A stretch of 64,000 nt of DNA from an uncultured Clostridia bacterium (GCA_934365195.1 CAKRNA010000003.1:62001-126000), one strand, 5' to 3'. Positions 24,558 to 33,750 are shown, numbered from the stretch's first letter. A program made the numbers and translations. The notes: generated by a model not told the origin, from the sequence alone.

Positions 24558-25631
24558 TTATAATGGCGTAGTAAGTATTCTCTTAAGTTTTTCGCCAAAA
24601 GTTTCCTTCTTTTCTTCCTTTTTAGGTTTTGCAGCGCCGTCACCGGTGGAATCCTTTGCTATCATAGTAACGCTTGCATTACCCTTTGACTTTTTGCCTT
24701 GCTTTCCGCCTGCTTTTGCTTTGGCAGTTTCTTGCTCCTCATTTTCGGCAATATCGTCAAGCCCAAAATCCTCTTTAACAATGTAAGCGTGCAAGTTTAC
24801 AAGGTTTACGTACTGCGATATTACGCCGTTTAGTGCAAGCGATTGCTTTTGGTCTAAGGTTAGGTCGTTTTTAACCACCACTTGAACAAGCCCGTCGCTC
24901 ATTTTGTGATTGTAAAAAGTTTCCACGTCACCTGCATATTGCTTGATAACCTCGCCTTTTCCAAGCAAGCCGACTGCGTACTTATCCACCTCGCCGTATG
25001 GCATACCAAATAGCGCCTTATTCTTACGCAAATATACCACGTAATCCGCAACGCCGTCCACATCAAAGGCAATATTAGAACTAATTATCATAGTTCTTGG
25101 CACTTCTTCAAAATCCTCTTTGGCAAAAGCGTACATCATAGCCCTAAGTTTTAGGTTCATATTTCTGCACGGTTGGTCAAACACAGTAACTTTTGCCCTT
25201 GAAGCGATTGCAAAAATGCAGTTAATAGCAACCTGAGCCATACGGTTAAAATTCCTATAATTTACCTTAGTGGTAGGAATTTGCATAGCCTCAAAGCACT
25301 TCTCTGCAACCTCTCTGCTAAACGAAGGATATTCCTTTTGGAATTTATCCATAAGCGCCGTTAGGTTGCTATAAGCAGGCATATACGTCGTTTCGTCTAC
25401 GTAAAACAGTTCGCTCCTTTCCAGCGGTTTCATAGCCACGCCGTCTTTTGTAAGCGAGCCGCTAACAGGCTTTTCCCTGCCGATAAGCAAGTCGATAAAC
25501 TCGGTTTTACCACCGCCCTTTGCCCCAACGACAGCAATTATTTGCTCGCTAGGTACGGTAAGTTCGTCTACCGTAAGCGCAATATTCTTTTTGTTGCCGA
25601 CAATAACTTTGTCAAAAATAACGTTACCCAT
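24558..25631 (-). CDS. Divergent ABC ATPase with disordered basic tail
   Basis: A 357-residue ABC-type ATPase that departs from the family consensus. Walker A is intact but glycine-rich (GAKGGGKT, residues 36-43). The signature LSGGQ is replaced by a RNFNRMAQV-like segment (about 126-134), and Walker B reads VTVFDQP (Asp152) with Gln in place of the catalytic Glu. After about residue 295 comes a low-complexity Lys/Glu/Gly/Ala tail ending in an amphipathic ETFGEKLKRILTTPL. No permease gene is adjacent. It lies 61 bp after typA on the same strand. It could be a slow or non-hydrolysing regulatory ATPase; no specific function is recognised. Confidence 0.75.
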   Translation of the reverse strand: MGNVIFDKVIVGNKKNIALTVDELTVPSEQIIAVVGAKGGGKTEFIDLLIGREKPVSGSLTKDGVAMKPLERSELFYVDETTYMPAYSNLTALMDKFQKEYPSFSREVAEKCFEAMQIPTTKVNYRNFNRMAQVAINCIFAIASRAKVTVFDQPCRNMNLKLRAMMYAFAKEDFEEVPRTMIISSNIAFDVDGVADYVVYLRKNKALFGMPYGEVDKYAVGLLGKGEVIKQYAGDVETFYNHKMSDGLVQVVVKNDLTLDQKQSLALNGVISQYVNLVNLHAYIVKEDFGLDDIAENEEQETAKAKAGGKQGKKSKGNASVTMIAKDSTGDGAAKPKKEEKKETFGEKLKRILTTPL

Positions 25632-25692
25632 AATTTCTCCCTATACCAAAGTATATCATTATTTTTCGTATCTTTCAAGAATAACTAAAAAA

Positions 25693-27537
25693 CTAATCTC
25701 TTTTTTTAATCACGCCCGTCTTCAAGTCGTCCCTCATACGCTCGGTATGATCCAAAATTCTCTTTCTGATACGTATATTTTCAGGCGTAATCTCTAGTAA
25801 TTCGTTGTTTTCGATAAATTCTATTGCTTCCTCTAGGCTAAGTACCTTTGGCGAATTTAGTCTTAAAGCGTCGTCAGAACCTGACGCACGGCAGTTTGTA
25901 ACGTGCTTTTTCTTGCAAACGTTTACAACCAAATCCTCTTGCTTTGGCGAAAAACCAACAACCATTCCCTTGTAAACGGGAACAGCGGCGTCGATAAATA
26001 ACGTGCCTCTTTCTTGAGCGTTAAACAAGCCGTAAGTACAAGATACGCCGTTTTCAAAAGCAACCAAAGAGCCGTTGTTACGCCTTGGAATGTCGCCCTT
26101 GTATAGTTCGTAGCCCTCGAAAATGCTGTTGATAATGCCCTCGCCCTTAGTATCGGTCAAGAACTCGTTTTTGTAACCAAGCAAGCCTCTTGCAGGAATT
26201 AAAAACGTCAAAGTCATACGGCTGCCAACCGGGTTCATTTCTTGAAGTTCGCCCTTTCTTGCGCCTAATTTTTCCATTACGATACCAACGGAGTCCTGCG
26301 GAACGTCGATAGTTAGTTTCTCGATAGGCTCGGTTCTTCTGCCTTGCTCGTCGGTTTTGAACAATACTTTTGGCTTACCGACTTGGAACTCGTAGCCCTC
26401 TCTGCGCATCGTTTCAATCAAAATAGAAAGGTGAATTTCGCCCCTACCTGCCACAAGAAAACTATCCTTGGTGCTACCGTCCGTTACCCTTAAAGATACG
26501 TCCTTTAATAGTTCTTTATATAGTCTATCACGCAAGTTTCTTGAAGTTACAAACTTACCTTCTCTACCTGCAAACGGGCTGTCGTTTACCAAAAACTCCA
26601 TTTCAAGAGTAGGCTCGCTCACCTTAACGAACGGCAAAGGTTCTGCCTTATCGGTGGAGCAAATAGTGTGACCTATCGTCACGTCCTCGATACCGGAGAT
26701 ACATACGATATCGCCCACCGTTGCAGTTTGGCAAGGAACTCTGTTTAGATTTTCGATTTGATATAAGTTTGCGATTTTACTAGGATACGATTCGTTTTTG
26801 TTTAAATAGTCGGTAACAAGCACGTTTTGACCTTGCCTAATAGTGCCTCTTTCAATCTTACCGATACCGATTCTACCAACGTAATCGTTGTAGTCGATAG
26901 CAGAGATAAGAAGTTGCAAACCGTCGTTCTCGTCACCCTCAGGGCAAGGAATATCCTTAATAATGGTGTCTAGTAGCGGAGTCATATCCGTGCCCTTAAC
27001 GTCAAGGTCAAGAGTAGCAGTACCCTCCCTGCCGCTGCAATATACCACAGAGTAATTCAAGGTGTCCTCGTCTGCGCCAAGGTCCATAAGTAGTTCAAGC
27101 ACTTCCAGTTCCACGTCAGAAACCCTAGCGTCTGGCTTGTCAATCTTGTTTATTACGACGATAACCTTTAAGTTAAGCGACAAAGCCTTTTGAAGTACGA
27201 ATCTAGTTTGAGGCATAGGTCCTTCGTACGCATCAACAAGCAAGCAAACGCCGTCAATCATCTTAAGTATTCTTTCCACTTCGCCACCGAAGTCTGCGTG
27301 CCCAGGGGTATCAACGATGTTTATCTTAGTACCCTTGTAGTTTACCGACGTGTTTTTAGCAAGTATAGTAATACCTCTCTCTTTTTCAAGGTCGTTATTA
27401 TCCATTACCCTGTCTTGCACCACTTGATTTTCCCTAAAAGTGCCGCATTGCTTCAACATTGCGTCAACTAGCGTGGTTTTACCGTGGTCAACGTGTGCTA
27501 TTATTGCAATATTTCTTAAATCTTCTCTTTTTAACAT
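25693..27537 (-). CDS. typA: Translational GTPase TypA/BipA
   Basis: This is a ribosome-associated GTPase linked to 50S assembly and stress responses. The 614-residue protein has GTPase motifs G1 AHVDHGKTTL (residues 14-23), G2 ERGITI, G3 DTPGHADFGGEV and G4 NKIDKPDA, then domains II, III, an EF-G-like V and the specific C-terminal domain (SPKQEDLVVNVCKKKHVTNCRASGSDDALRL). Length is typical. It is preceded by its own TATAAT-containing region after the terminator of the HAD gene, and followed by the divergent ABC ATPase, which may be co-transcribed. Confidence 0.97.
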   Translation of the reverse strand: MLKREDLRNIAIIAHVDHGKTTLVDAMLKQCGTFRENQVVQDRVMDNNDLEKERGITILAKNTSVNYKGTKINIVDTPGHADFGGEVERILKMIDGVCLLVDAYEGPMPQTRFVLQKALSLNLKVIVVINKIDKPDARVSDVELEVLELLMDLGADEDTLNYSVVYCSGREGTATLDLDVKGTDMTPLLDTIIKDIPCPEGDENDGLQLLISAIDYNDYVGRIGIGKIERGTIRQGQNVLVTDYLNKNESYPSKIANLYQIENLNRVPCQTATVGDIVCISGIEDVTIGHTICSTDKAEPLPFVKVSEPTLEMEFLVNDSPFAGREGKFVTSRNLRDRLYKELLKDVSLRVTDGSTKDSFLVAGRGEIHLSILIETMRREGYEFQVGKPKVLFKTDEQGRRTEPIEKLTIDVPQDSVGIVMEKLGARKGELQEMNPVGSRMTLTFLIPARGLLGYKNEFLTDTKGEGIINSIFEGYELYKGDIPRRNNGSLVAFENGVSCTYGLFNAQERGTLFIDAAVPVYKGMVVGFSPKQEDLVVNVCKKKHVTNCRASGSDDALRLNSPKVLSLEEAIEFIENNELLEITPENIRIRKRILDHTERMRDDLKTGVIKKRD

Positions 27538-27575
27538 ATATATCCTCGTAAAAATCTTTTACTATTATATAACAA

Positions 27576-27609
27576 AAAGAGGAAAAACCCTAACGATTTT
27601 TACCTCTTT
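27576..27609 (-). terminator. Terminator of the HAD phosphatase gene
   Basis: AAAGAGG and CCTCTTT pair on the minus strand around an A/T-paired interior, followed by T5. Confidence 0.7.
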
Positions 27610-27619
27610 ATCGGTAAAT

Positions 27620-28423
27620 TTAAAGTTTTCCCTCTAATATCAAATCTATTATTTCCGAAACGCCGTCGCCGTCGGTGTCCTTCGTTACGTAATCCGCTTT
27701 CCGTTTCAGCCTCTCTTCACCGCTGCCAACAGCCACTTTTAGCCCCACGGAGTCCAGCATATCAAGGTCGTTATTGCCGTCGCCTATTGCCACCGCTCTC
27801 TCCTTTGGGATATGGTATTTATCCAGCAAAAACTTGGTAGCGTCGCCCTTTGCCCCGTCTTTTGACACAACCTCTATCATAAACGATGCGAACTTACTAA
27901 ACAGTAGCGACGGGTATTTTTCGGTAAAATAGGCAAGTTCCTCGTCTATGTTATCCCTAACAACAAGTTCAAACTTGTTTGGTTTGATTTTGCCCTGCTT
28001 AACAAGTGTGGCAAGCCTTAAAGTAACGTTTATTTTCATTTTGAAAAATCTTTTGCAAAACCTATTGAACACAGGGTGAAAATCCGCATATACTTTATTG
28101 TCGGCGTAGCACTCGGCTAGCATCTTTTTCTTTTTTGCGTACCCTAATATTTCAACGATTAAATCGGTACTCGGATAGGTGGTAAGTATGGGCGAATCGG
28201 TTTCAAGATTATAAATTTGAGAGCCTTGCGACGTGATTATATCACCCGTTAAGCCAAGCCTTTTTGCCACGGGTTTTACACTTTCGTATATTCTACCGGT
28301 AGAGATAACGAACTTACCTCCACTGGTAATAAAACGACTAATAGCGTCCTTAGTTTTTTGGCTGACTTTACCGCTTTTTCCGTACAAAGTAAAGTCATAA
28401 TCGCTGAATATTATATCATACAT
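27620..28423 (-). CDS. Cof-type HAD phosphatase
   Basis: A 267-residue HAD hydrolase of the Cof/YidA (IIB cap) family, expected to dephosphorylate sugar phosphates or flavin/pyridoxal intermediates. Motif I is FSDYDFTLYG (residues 5-14) with the nucleophile Asp, motif II VISTGR, motif III Lys in DGAKGDATKFLL, motif IV GDGNNDLDML. The cap domain lies between about residues 80 and 190. No close pathway partner lies beside it. Substrate is unpredictable in this family. Only a weak AGG precedes the ATG. Confidence 0.9.
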   Translation of the reverse strand: MYDIIFSDYDFTLYGKSGKVSQKTKDAISRFITSGGKFVISTGRIYESVKPVAKRLGLTGDIITSQGSQIYNLETDSPILTTYPSTDLIVEILGYAKKKKMLAECYADNKVYADFHPVFNRFCKRFFKMKINVTLRLATLVKQGKIKPNKFELVVRDNIDEELAYFTEKYPSLLFSKFASFMIEVVSKDGAKGDATKFLLDKYHIPKERAVAIGDGNNDLDMLDSVGLKVAVGSGEERLKRKADYVTKDTDGDGVSEIIDLILEGKL

Positions 28424-28582
28424 AAATATTTACCTATGTACATAATAACACATTTTAGCCCTGTTAAGTATCATTTTTAACGCTTTATCCCTCGTTTTTG
28501 TAATTTTATCAAATTTTGCAAGGTCGATTTTTGAAGAAATAGTTTGTAAAAGTAGAATTTTGTAAAAAAATATTTTTTCCTA

Positions 28583-28611
28583 TTGAATAACTGCCGTTTA
28601 ATTAGTATAAT
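28583..28611 (+). promoter_or_regulatory. Promoter of the esterase gene
   Basis: TTGAAT (28583-28588) and TATAAT (28606-28611) are 17 bp apart, followed by AGAGG and the ATG at 28648. Confidence 0.8.
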
Positions 28612-28647
28612 TATAATATTAAGAGAATAGGAGATTTAAGAGGAATT

Positions 28648-29571
28648 ATGCATGATTTAGCAGTAATAGGTTTCAAAATTATCGACGTAATGTTTGCACG
28701 TTCGCAAAACAGCGTTAAATACAAAAACGTTACCGTGGAAGAAGATATCGTTTATAGCGACGTTGCAGAGTGCTGTAAACTTAATTTCCACTACGATCCT
28801 AGTAAAAAGAACGGCAAATGGCCGGTAATGGTGCAAGTGCACGGCGGTGGCTTTGTAGCGGGCGACAAAAAATACAGAAAAACCCTTTGCGGATTTTTTG
28901 CAAACCAAGGCTTTTTCGTGCTTAACGTAAACTACGGTCTTGCCCCGGATTACACTTACGACCAGTATATACAACACTTAGGTCTTGCTATGAACTGGCT
29001 TGGTGACAACGGCGACAAGTACGACCTAGACCTAACCAACGTGAACGTAACGGGCGACTCTGCCGGCGGACACGCAACCTCAGTTATCGGCAGTTTGTAC
29101 GCAAACGAGGAATTTAGAAACAAGTTCGGTGTGGAAGATTTTTCTAAGAAAATGACCATTACCCACCTACTTCCTGTGTGCGGACTATACGATATCACCA
29201 AGGCGCTTGCTAAAAAATTCCCGTTCAACGCAGGCAAAATGCTTTGCCAAGATATCACGGGCTTAAAACTAAAAAAGGATATGTCGGATTTGCCAAACTA
29301 CAAGTACTACAACGAATTTTCTACTATAAATTTCGTAAACGACAAATTCCCGCCTACTTACGTGGTGCAAGTTAAGGACGATATGTTCTGCGACGGTCAA
29401 GGCGACGCTTACTACCAAAAATTAAAGGAAAACGGCGTTCCTTGTGCGCTATTTACCGCATCTAGAAAAGGCGATATCCATTGCTTCCACCTAAGTTGGA
29501 AAAGGGAATCTAGCAAAGAATGGTGCAAGGCTATGACCGAATACGTATCAACCGAGATACTTAAAAAATAA
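28648..29571 (+). CDS. Alpha/beta hydrolase, HSL/BD-FAE-like esterase
   Basis: A 307-residue cytosolic alpha/beta hydrolase. The oxyanion motif HGGGFVAGDKKY (about residues 64-75) and nucleophile elbow GDSAGGH (about 138-144) are those of hormone-sensitive-lipase-like carboxylesterases; a C-terminal DxxC-like segment and HCFH (near residue 280) provide the acid and base. No signal peptide. It is monocistronic with its own promoter and a shared terminator. Natural substrate is unknown; acetyl or feruloyl sugar esters are possible for this family. Confidence 0.88.
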   Translation: MHDLAVIGFKIIDVMFARSQNSVKYKNVTVEEDIVYSDVAECCKLNFHYDPSKKNGKWPVMVQVHGGGFVAGDKKYRKTLCGFFANQGFFVLNVNYGLAPDYTYDQYIQHLGLAMNWLGDNGDKYDLDLTNVNVTGDSAGGHATSVIGSLYANEEFRNKFGVEDFSKKMTITHLLPVCGLYDITKALAKKFPFNAGKMLCQDITGLKLKKDMSDLPNYKYYNEFSTINFVNDKFPPTYVVQVKDDMFCDGQGDAYYQKLKENGVPCALFTASRKGDIHCFHLSWKRESSKEWCKAMTEYVSTEILKK

Positions 29572-29684
29572 CCAGTTTAGTAAGTTTTACTAGCCATACG
29601 TGATTTTATATATTGTAGAACTCTTTTCTACAAGCCAAAAAGTAATAATTTCAAATACATAAAACCCTTAGTAATTTGAATTAG

Positions 29685-29720
29685 AAAAAGAAAAAGCATC
29701 GTGCGATGCTTTTTCTTTTT
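29685..29720. terminator. Bidirectional terminator between convergent genes
   Basis: The 17-bp arms AAAAAGAAAAAGCATCG and CGATGCTTTTTCTTTTT face each other between the esterase gene and the amino-acid importer operon. Confidence 0.9.
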
Positions 29721-29770
29721 GAATAAGTTTATTTTTAGTTTTATTATTAACTAATTCGCTACTCTCTTTC

Positions 29771-30841
29771 TTATAGCACTTTAGACAAGAACTCTTTTAG
29801 CCTTGCGTCCTTAGGATTATTAAAAAACTCCTCCGGCGGCGCATCTTCTTTAATCTTGCCCTCGTCAATAAACAGCACTCTCGTTGCCACCTCTTTTGCA
29901 AAGCCCATTTCGTGCGTAACTACCGCCATCGTCATACCCGTATCGGCAAGTTCTTTCATAAGGTTAAGCACCTCGCCTACCATCTCGGGATCAAGCGCCG
30001 AAGTCGGCTCGTCAAACAGCATCACTTTCGGGTTCATAGCAAGCGCCCTTACTATCGCAACCCTCTGCTTTTGACCGCCCGAAAGAGAGTTTGGATAAGC
30101 GTCGATTTTGTCGATAAGACCTATCCTCGTAAGTAGTTCCTCCGCTTTTTTGTTTGCTTGCTCCTTTGTCATAAGTTTTAGTTTAACGGGCGCAAGCACG
30201 ATATTTTGCCTTATAGTCATATTTGGGAACAAGTTAAACGACTGGAACACCATACCCATTTTTTGCCTAATTTTGTTTATATTTGGCTTTTCTTTCTTTT
30301 CAAGCGTCTTGTCAAACTCTAATTTTTCGGTGATATGGTCGATATCGGCGTTCAAGTTTTTCAGCGCCTTTTCCTTTAACTTAATCTTTTTTTCTATCCT
30401 ATTAAGTAACGTAAGTTTCACGTCGTAATAGAACTTTTGCACTTTGTTTAGTTTCTTGTAGTAGGTTACTTCCTCATTATCAAGGTACACGTGGCCAACC
30501 GTTGGCACTTCAAGTAAGTTCATACAACGAAGCAACGTGCTCTTTCCACTACCCGAAGGGCCTAGTATTACCACTTTTTCGCCCTTTTTAATGGTTAGGT
30601 CTATGCCTTTAAGTACGTCGTTTTTGCCAAAACTCTTGTATAGGTTTTTTATCTTTATAATTTCTTCTCCGTCACTTATTGTATTTTCGGCTGCGTCGGT
30701 TTTAATATCGTTTACAACGTTTAAGGTTTCACTAACTTCGATTTCTTCCACAACGCCAGCCTCTCCTTTTATCACGCTATCGGCAGTACTTTCCAAAGTT
30801 TCAGGAGTTATATCGTTTTTTAGTTCGTTATTTGTTTTCAC
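29771..30841 (-). CDS. Amino-acid ABC importer ATPase with two extra segments
   Basis: This is the ATPase of a polar-amino-acid importer (GlnQ/ArtP type). Core motifs: Walker A GPSGSGKST (residues 94-102), Q-loop VFQSFNLFP (Gln200), signature LSGGQKQR (253-260), Walker B VMLFDEPT and His switch VVTHEMGFA. At 356 residues it is about 110 longer than usual, because of an acidic N-terminal extension (residues 1-60) and a Lys/Glu-rich helical insertion (about 126-188) between Walker A and the Q-loop. Its start overlaps the permease end by 14 bp. The core is intact, so transport is likely; the extra parts may be regulatory. Confidence 0.93.
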   Translation of the reverse strand: MKTNNELKNDITPETLESTADSVIKGEAGVVEEIEVSETLNVVNDIKTDAAENTISDGEEIIKIKNLYKSFGKNDVLKGIDLTIKKGEKVVILGPSGSGKSTLLRCMNLLEVPTVGHVYLDNEEVTYYKKLNKVQKFYYDVKLTLLNRIEKKIKLKEKALKNLNADIDHITEKLEFDKTLEKKEKPNINKIRQKMGMVFQSFNLFPNMTIRQNIVLAPVKLKLMTKEQANKKAEELLTRIGLIDKIDAYPNSLSGGQKQRVAIVRALAMNPKVMLFDEPTSALDPEMVGEVLNLMKELADTGMTMAVVTHEMGFAKEVATRVLFIDEGKIKEDAPPEEFFNNPKDARLKEFLSKVL

Positions 30842-31532
30842 TTTTCCTCAACCTCTTTTCTATTAGTTTCATTATACCACTTAGCCCTAAAACTACAACA
30901 AGATAAAATGCGGCGCTTATCATTAGCGGCATAAAAAGTTCAAAAGTGACACCGCTGATTTTATCCGCCGCTTTCGTTAGGTCGTAAATACCTATCGTAC
31001 CTACAATCGCAGTTTCCTTAATAAGAGCAATAAATTCGTTGCCAAGTGGTGGGATAGCGTTCCTTAATGCTTGCGGAATAACCACCTTAAACATAGTCCT
31101 TCCGTACGACAAACCAAGGCTTCTACCTGCCTCCATCTGTCCTTTATCGATAGAATTTAAGCCCGAACGGAATATCTCGGCAACGTAGGCGCCGGAGTTT
31201 AATCCAAACGCAATAGCAGCCACTACGTTTCTATTCTCCCAACTTGCCAGAATTACGCCGTAAATAATCAGTAATTGCAACATTACCGGTATGCCACGTA
31301 GCACCGTTACGTACACGTTGCCAAGCCAGTTTAGAATTTTAAATCTCCCGGTATTTTCGTTTATGTTTTTTACAACGGCAATCAATAAACCTATAACCAC
31401 ACCTATAAGTACTGCGATTAAAGATATTATCAAAGTGTTCCCAAGTCCTTCGACGTAAAGTTTCCATCTATCGTCCTTTATAAAAACCTTATTAAAAGTA
31501 TCCGCAAAACTTGCTAATAACGATATCTCCAT
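30828..31532 (-). CDS. Amino-acid ABC importer permease
   Basis: This is the membrane subunit of the polar-amino-acid importer, 234 residues with about five helices. It has the HisM/GlnP family pattern: an N-terminal GLGNTLIISLIAVLIG, then YVTVLRGIPVMLQLLI and the coupling loop EAGRSLGLSYGRTMFKVVIPQALRNAIPP. The start is set at 31532, where AAGGGA precedes the ATG, instead of 6 codons earlier. Presumably it works as a homodimer with the adjoining ATPase and lipoprotein. Confidence 0.94.
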   Translation of the reverse strand: MEISLLASFADTFNKVFIKDDRWKLYVEGLGNTLIISLIAVLIGVVIGLLIAVVKNINENTGRFKILNWLGNVYVTVLRGIPVMLQLLIIYGVILASWENRNVVAAIAFGLNSGAYVAEIFRSGLNSIDKGQMEAGRSLGLSYGRTMFKVVIPQALRNAIPPLGNEFIALIKETAIVGTIGIYDLTKAADKISGVTFELFMPLMISAAFYLVVVLGLSGIMKLIEKRLRKSENK

Positions 31533-31598
31533 TTGTCCCTTCCCATGCATAAAACAGGTATTGCTACCTGTTTAATACGCTATATTTTTTTGTAAAAT

Positions 31599-32444
31599 TT
31601 ATTTTGCGCTATAGTTTGCAACCAAACCTTTTGCTACGAATTCGTCAATTACTATTGCATCTAGTTTGCCCGAAATTAAGTCTTGGAATGCAACGCTAAC
31701 TTTCTTGTACGAAATGCATTCAGCATTACTACCCTTTAAGTCTTTCTCCAAAGCGTCCTCAATCATAAAGTTACCGGTAGTAGATTCTTGCACGCCGATT
31801 TTCTTTCCCTTTAAATCTGCCATGGTTTTGTAATTACTATCTTTTGTAGAGATAATATATTGTTTGGTTTGAATGTAAGGAGTGGCAAAATCAACAACTT
31901 CCTTTCTTTCCTCGGTAACGGTCATACCTGCTGCTCCAACATACAAATCACTCTTATTTACTTCAGTAGGTATTGCCTTAAACTCAACGTCAAGCAAATC
32001 TAACTTGTAGTTGTATTTTTCGCAGAATAGCATCATCATATCCACGTCAACGCCGCCAACTTTGTTTACAACACCTGCGCCACTCGTTTTGGTGTACTCG
32101 TAAGGAGCAAAACCTGCCTCAGTTACCATTGTAATGGTAGCACCGGTATTATCGCTTAGGTTAGGATATTCTATCGTAGTATCACTTACTCCGGTGTGGT
32201 AATTCATTGATACTTTCAATGCCGCTTTCGTAGACTCTTCGGCAACGAACGCATTAAGTTGTTCAAGTAAAGCGGTGTTCCCCTTCTTTACGCAAAAAGC
32301 ATAATCCTCATTATCCGTTCCCTCAAACAAGTTAGTAACGAACTCTTTTTTATTTTGATTACAAGCAGTTAATGCTACTATGCTAGTTACGGCAACCGCA
32401 ACTACGGTTAATAGTAAACCAAATTTTTTCATAAACTTTTTCAT
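31599..32444 (-). CDS. Amino-acid-binding lipoprotein
   Basis: This is the extracytoplasmic receptor of the importer, 281 residues from the ATG at 32444, which has GGGGAG 7 nt upstream. A lipoprotein signal with lipobox LTAC anchors it to the membrane. The mature domain is an SBP_bac_3 fold: TEAGFAPYEYTK, VGGVDVDMMMLFCEKY, AAGMTVTEERKEVVDFATPYI, KGKKIGVQESTTGNFMIED. The Arg of the TxERxxxVDF motif that binds the ligand carboxylate is present. Specific amino acid is not predictable. It heads the SBP-permease-ATPase operon, behind a promoter with a phased A-tract block. Confidence 0.94.
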   Translation of the reverse strand: MKKFMKKFGLLLTVVAVAVTSIVALTACNQNKKEFVTNLFEGTDNEDYAFCVKKGNTALLEQLNAFVAEESTKAALKVSMNYHTGVSDTTIEYPNLSDNTGATITMVTEAGFAPYEYTKTSGAGVVNKVGGVDVDMMMLFCEKYNYKLDLLDVEFKAIPTEVNKSDLYVGAAGMTVTEERKEVVDFATPYIQTKQYIISTKDSNYKTMADLKGKKIGVQESTTGNFMIEDALEKDLKGSNAECISYKKVSVAFQDLISGKLDAIVIDEFVAKGLVANYSAK

Positions 32445-32486
32445 TTTTATACTCCCCAAATGAATTTTTCTTTTTGTTATGATACT

Positions 32487-32557
32487 AATTTACCACCACT
32501 TTAATAATATGTCAACAATTTTTTGCATATTTTTTGCATATTTTTTGATAATTTTTT
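32487..32557 (-). promoter_or_regulatory. Promoter of the amino-acid importer with phased A-tracts
   Basis: TTGACA (32515-32510) and TAAATT (32492-32487) are 17 bp apart, with TGG before the -10. Immediately upstream four A6 tracts begin at 32519, 32530, 32541 and 32552 (plus coordinates of T6), an exact 11-bp period, so the DNA should be curved towards the promoter and may act as an UP element. Confidence 0.7.
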
Positions 32558-32724
32558 ATAAATTGTGTGGTTTATACATTAAACACGGTATTATGCAGTA
32601 TTTTATGCAATATTTTGGTTTATGCATTTATAATATTCACGCCTAAACGCCTCGCCGCCTATATGATAGTAGTTTTAATAATATATAAAACCTAATAATA
32701 CTAATATCACGATGTGGCTATAAA
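32558..32724. other. Intergenic region, nothing recognised
   Basis: AT-rich with repeated short TATGCA words but no gene, hairpin or promoter that can be defended. Confidence 0.4.
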
Positions 32725-32748
32725 CAAAAAAACCGACCTTTCGGTCGG
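32725..32748 (-). terminator. Terminator of the degV gene
   Basis: CCGACC-TTTC-GGTCGG hairpin (32733-32748) followed by T7 on the minus strand. Confidence 0.9.
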
Positions 32749-32754
32749 CTTAGA

Positions 32755-33702
32755 TTATTTGTTTTGTACAAAAGACCTTTTTTCGCCCTTGAAGAACAAT
32801 GCAAGCGAGCCTGGTCCTGAGTTTGAACCAACTAGCATATTTACGTAGTCGTAATCGATATTTTTTACGTCGCTGTTTTCGGCTTGTAATTCCTCGCCAA
32901 GCGATTTAATTTCATCTAGGCAGTTGCCGTGGCACATAAGAATGGTGGAGTTATCTTGACCGTCCTTATTATCCTCAAAAAGTTCTAGCATTTTTCTAGC
33001 AACCTTTTTCTTGCCCCTAACCTTTGCCGCAGGATAAACCTTACCCTCCGAGTCAATGCCCAAAATAATGGTGATGCCTAGTAAAGTGCCGATAATCTCT
33101 TGGAAAGAACTAATCCTTCCGCTTCTTGCAATAAACTTCATATCGCCAACGGTGAAGTAGTGGTGATATCTTAACTTTTCGCCCTCAAGATATTCTGCGT
33201 TTTCCTCTATGGTTTTGCCCATTTCCTTTTGCTTTAAAGCGTCGATAAGCATTAAGCCTTGTCCACCTGCGCCGCTTAAAGTGTCGATAACGATAATCTT
33301 CCTATCAGGGTACTTCTCTTGTAATTCTTTTTGCGCAATGCAAGCAGAATTGTAACTACCGCTCATGCCCGACGAAAAACTTAGGTGAAGTACGTCCTTG
33401 CCCTCTTTCAAGTAAGGCTCTAAAAACTCCGCCGTGTCGTGCGCATTTGCTTGGCTGGTAAGAGGTATTGCGCCGTTAAGCAATTTCTCGTAAAACTCAC
33501 GCATTGTCATACCGGTTTTATCGGAGCGATAATCAAAACGCTTGTACTCGGTCTTTTTAACTATGCCAAGTAGTAGTGCGTCCTTTTCCCCAACCGGCTC
33601 GTTTAACGAAAACGGCATAGGTACTACCGGTACGTTGTATTTTTCTTTTATAAAATTTGGTACGTTTGCACATGCATCCGTGCTAATAATGTAATCTTTC
33701 AT
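32755..33702 (-). CDS. DegV-family fatty-acid-binding protein
   Basis: DegV/FakB proteins bind a free fatty acid and present it to the fatty acid kinase FakA for incorporation into phospholipid. This copy has 315 residues. N-terminal DYIISTDACANVPNF and the binding-cleft motif LSFSSGMSGSYNSA are characteristic, followed by VIDTLSGAGGQGLML and IARSGRISS in the middle. The start at 33702 is chosen because AGGGGA precedes it; an in-frame ATG 17 codons earlier has no ribosome site. No fakA gene is adjacent. Monocistronic with a good promoter and terminator. Confidence 0.93.
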   Translation of the reverse strand: MKDYIISTDACANVPNFIKEKYNVPVVPMPFSLNEPVGEKDALLLGIVKKTEYKRFDYRSDKTGMTMREFYEKLLNGAIPLTSQANAHDTAEFLEPYLKEGKDVLHLSFSSGMSGSYNSACIAQKELQEKYPDRKIIVIDTLSGAGGQGLMLIDALKQKEMGKTIEENAEYLEGEKLRYHHYFTVGDMKFIARSGRISSFQEIIGTLLGITIILGIDSEGKVYPAAKVRGKKKVARKMLELFEDNKDGQDNSTILMCHGNCLDEIKSLGEELQAENSDVKNIDYDYVNMLVGSNSGPGSLALFFKGEKRSFVQNK

Positions 33703-33721
33703 ATATCCATCCCCTACGCAT

Positions 33722-33750
33722 ATTATATATGCTAACCTTTTTTTAGTCAA
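33722..33750 (-). promoter_or_regulatory. Promoter of the degV gene
   Basis: TTGACT (33750-33745) and TATAAT (33727-33722) are 17 bp apart on the minus strand. Confidence 0.8.
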
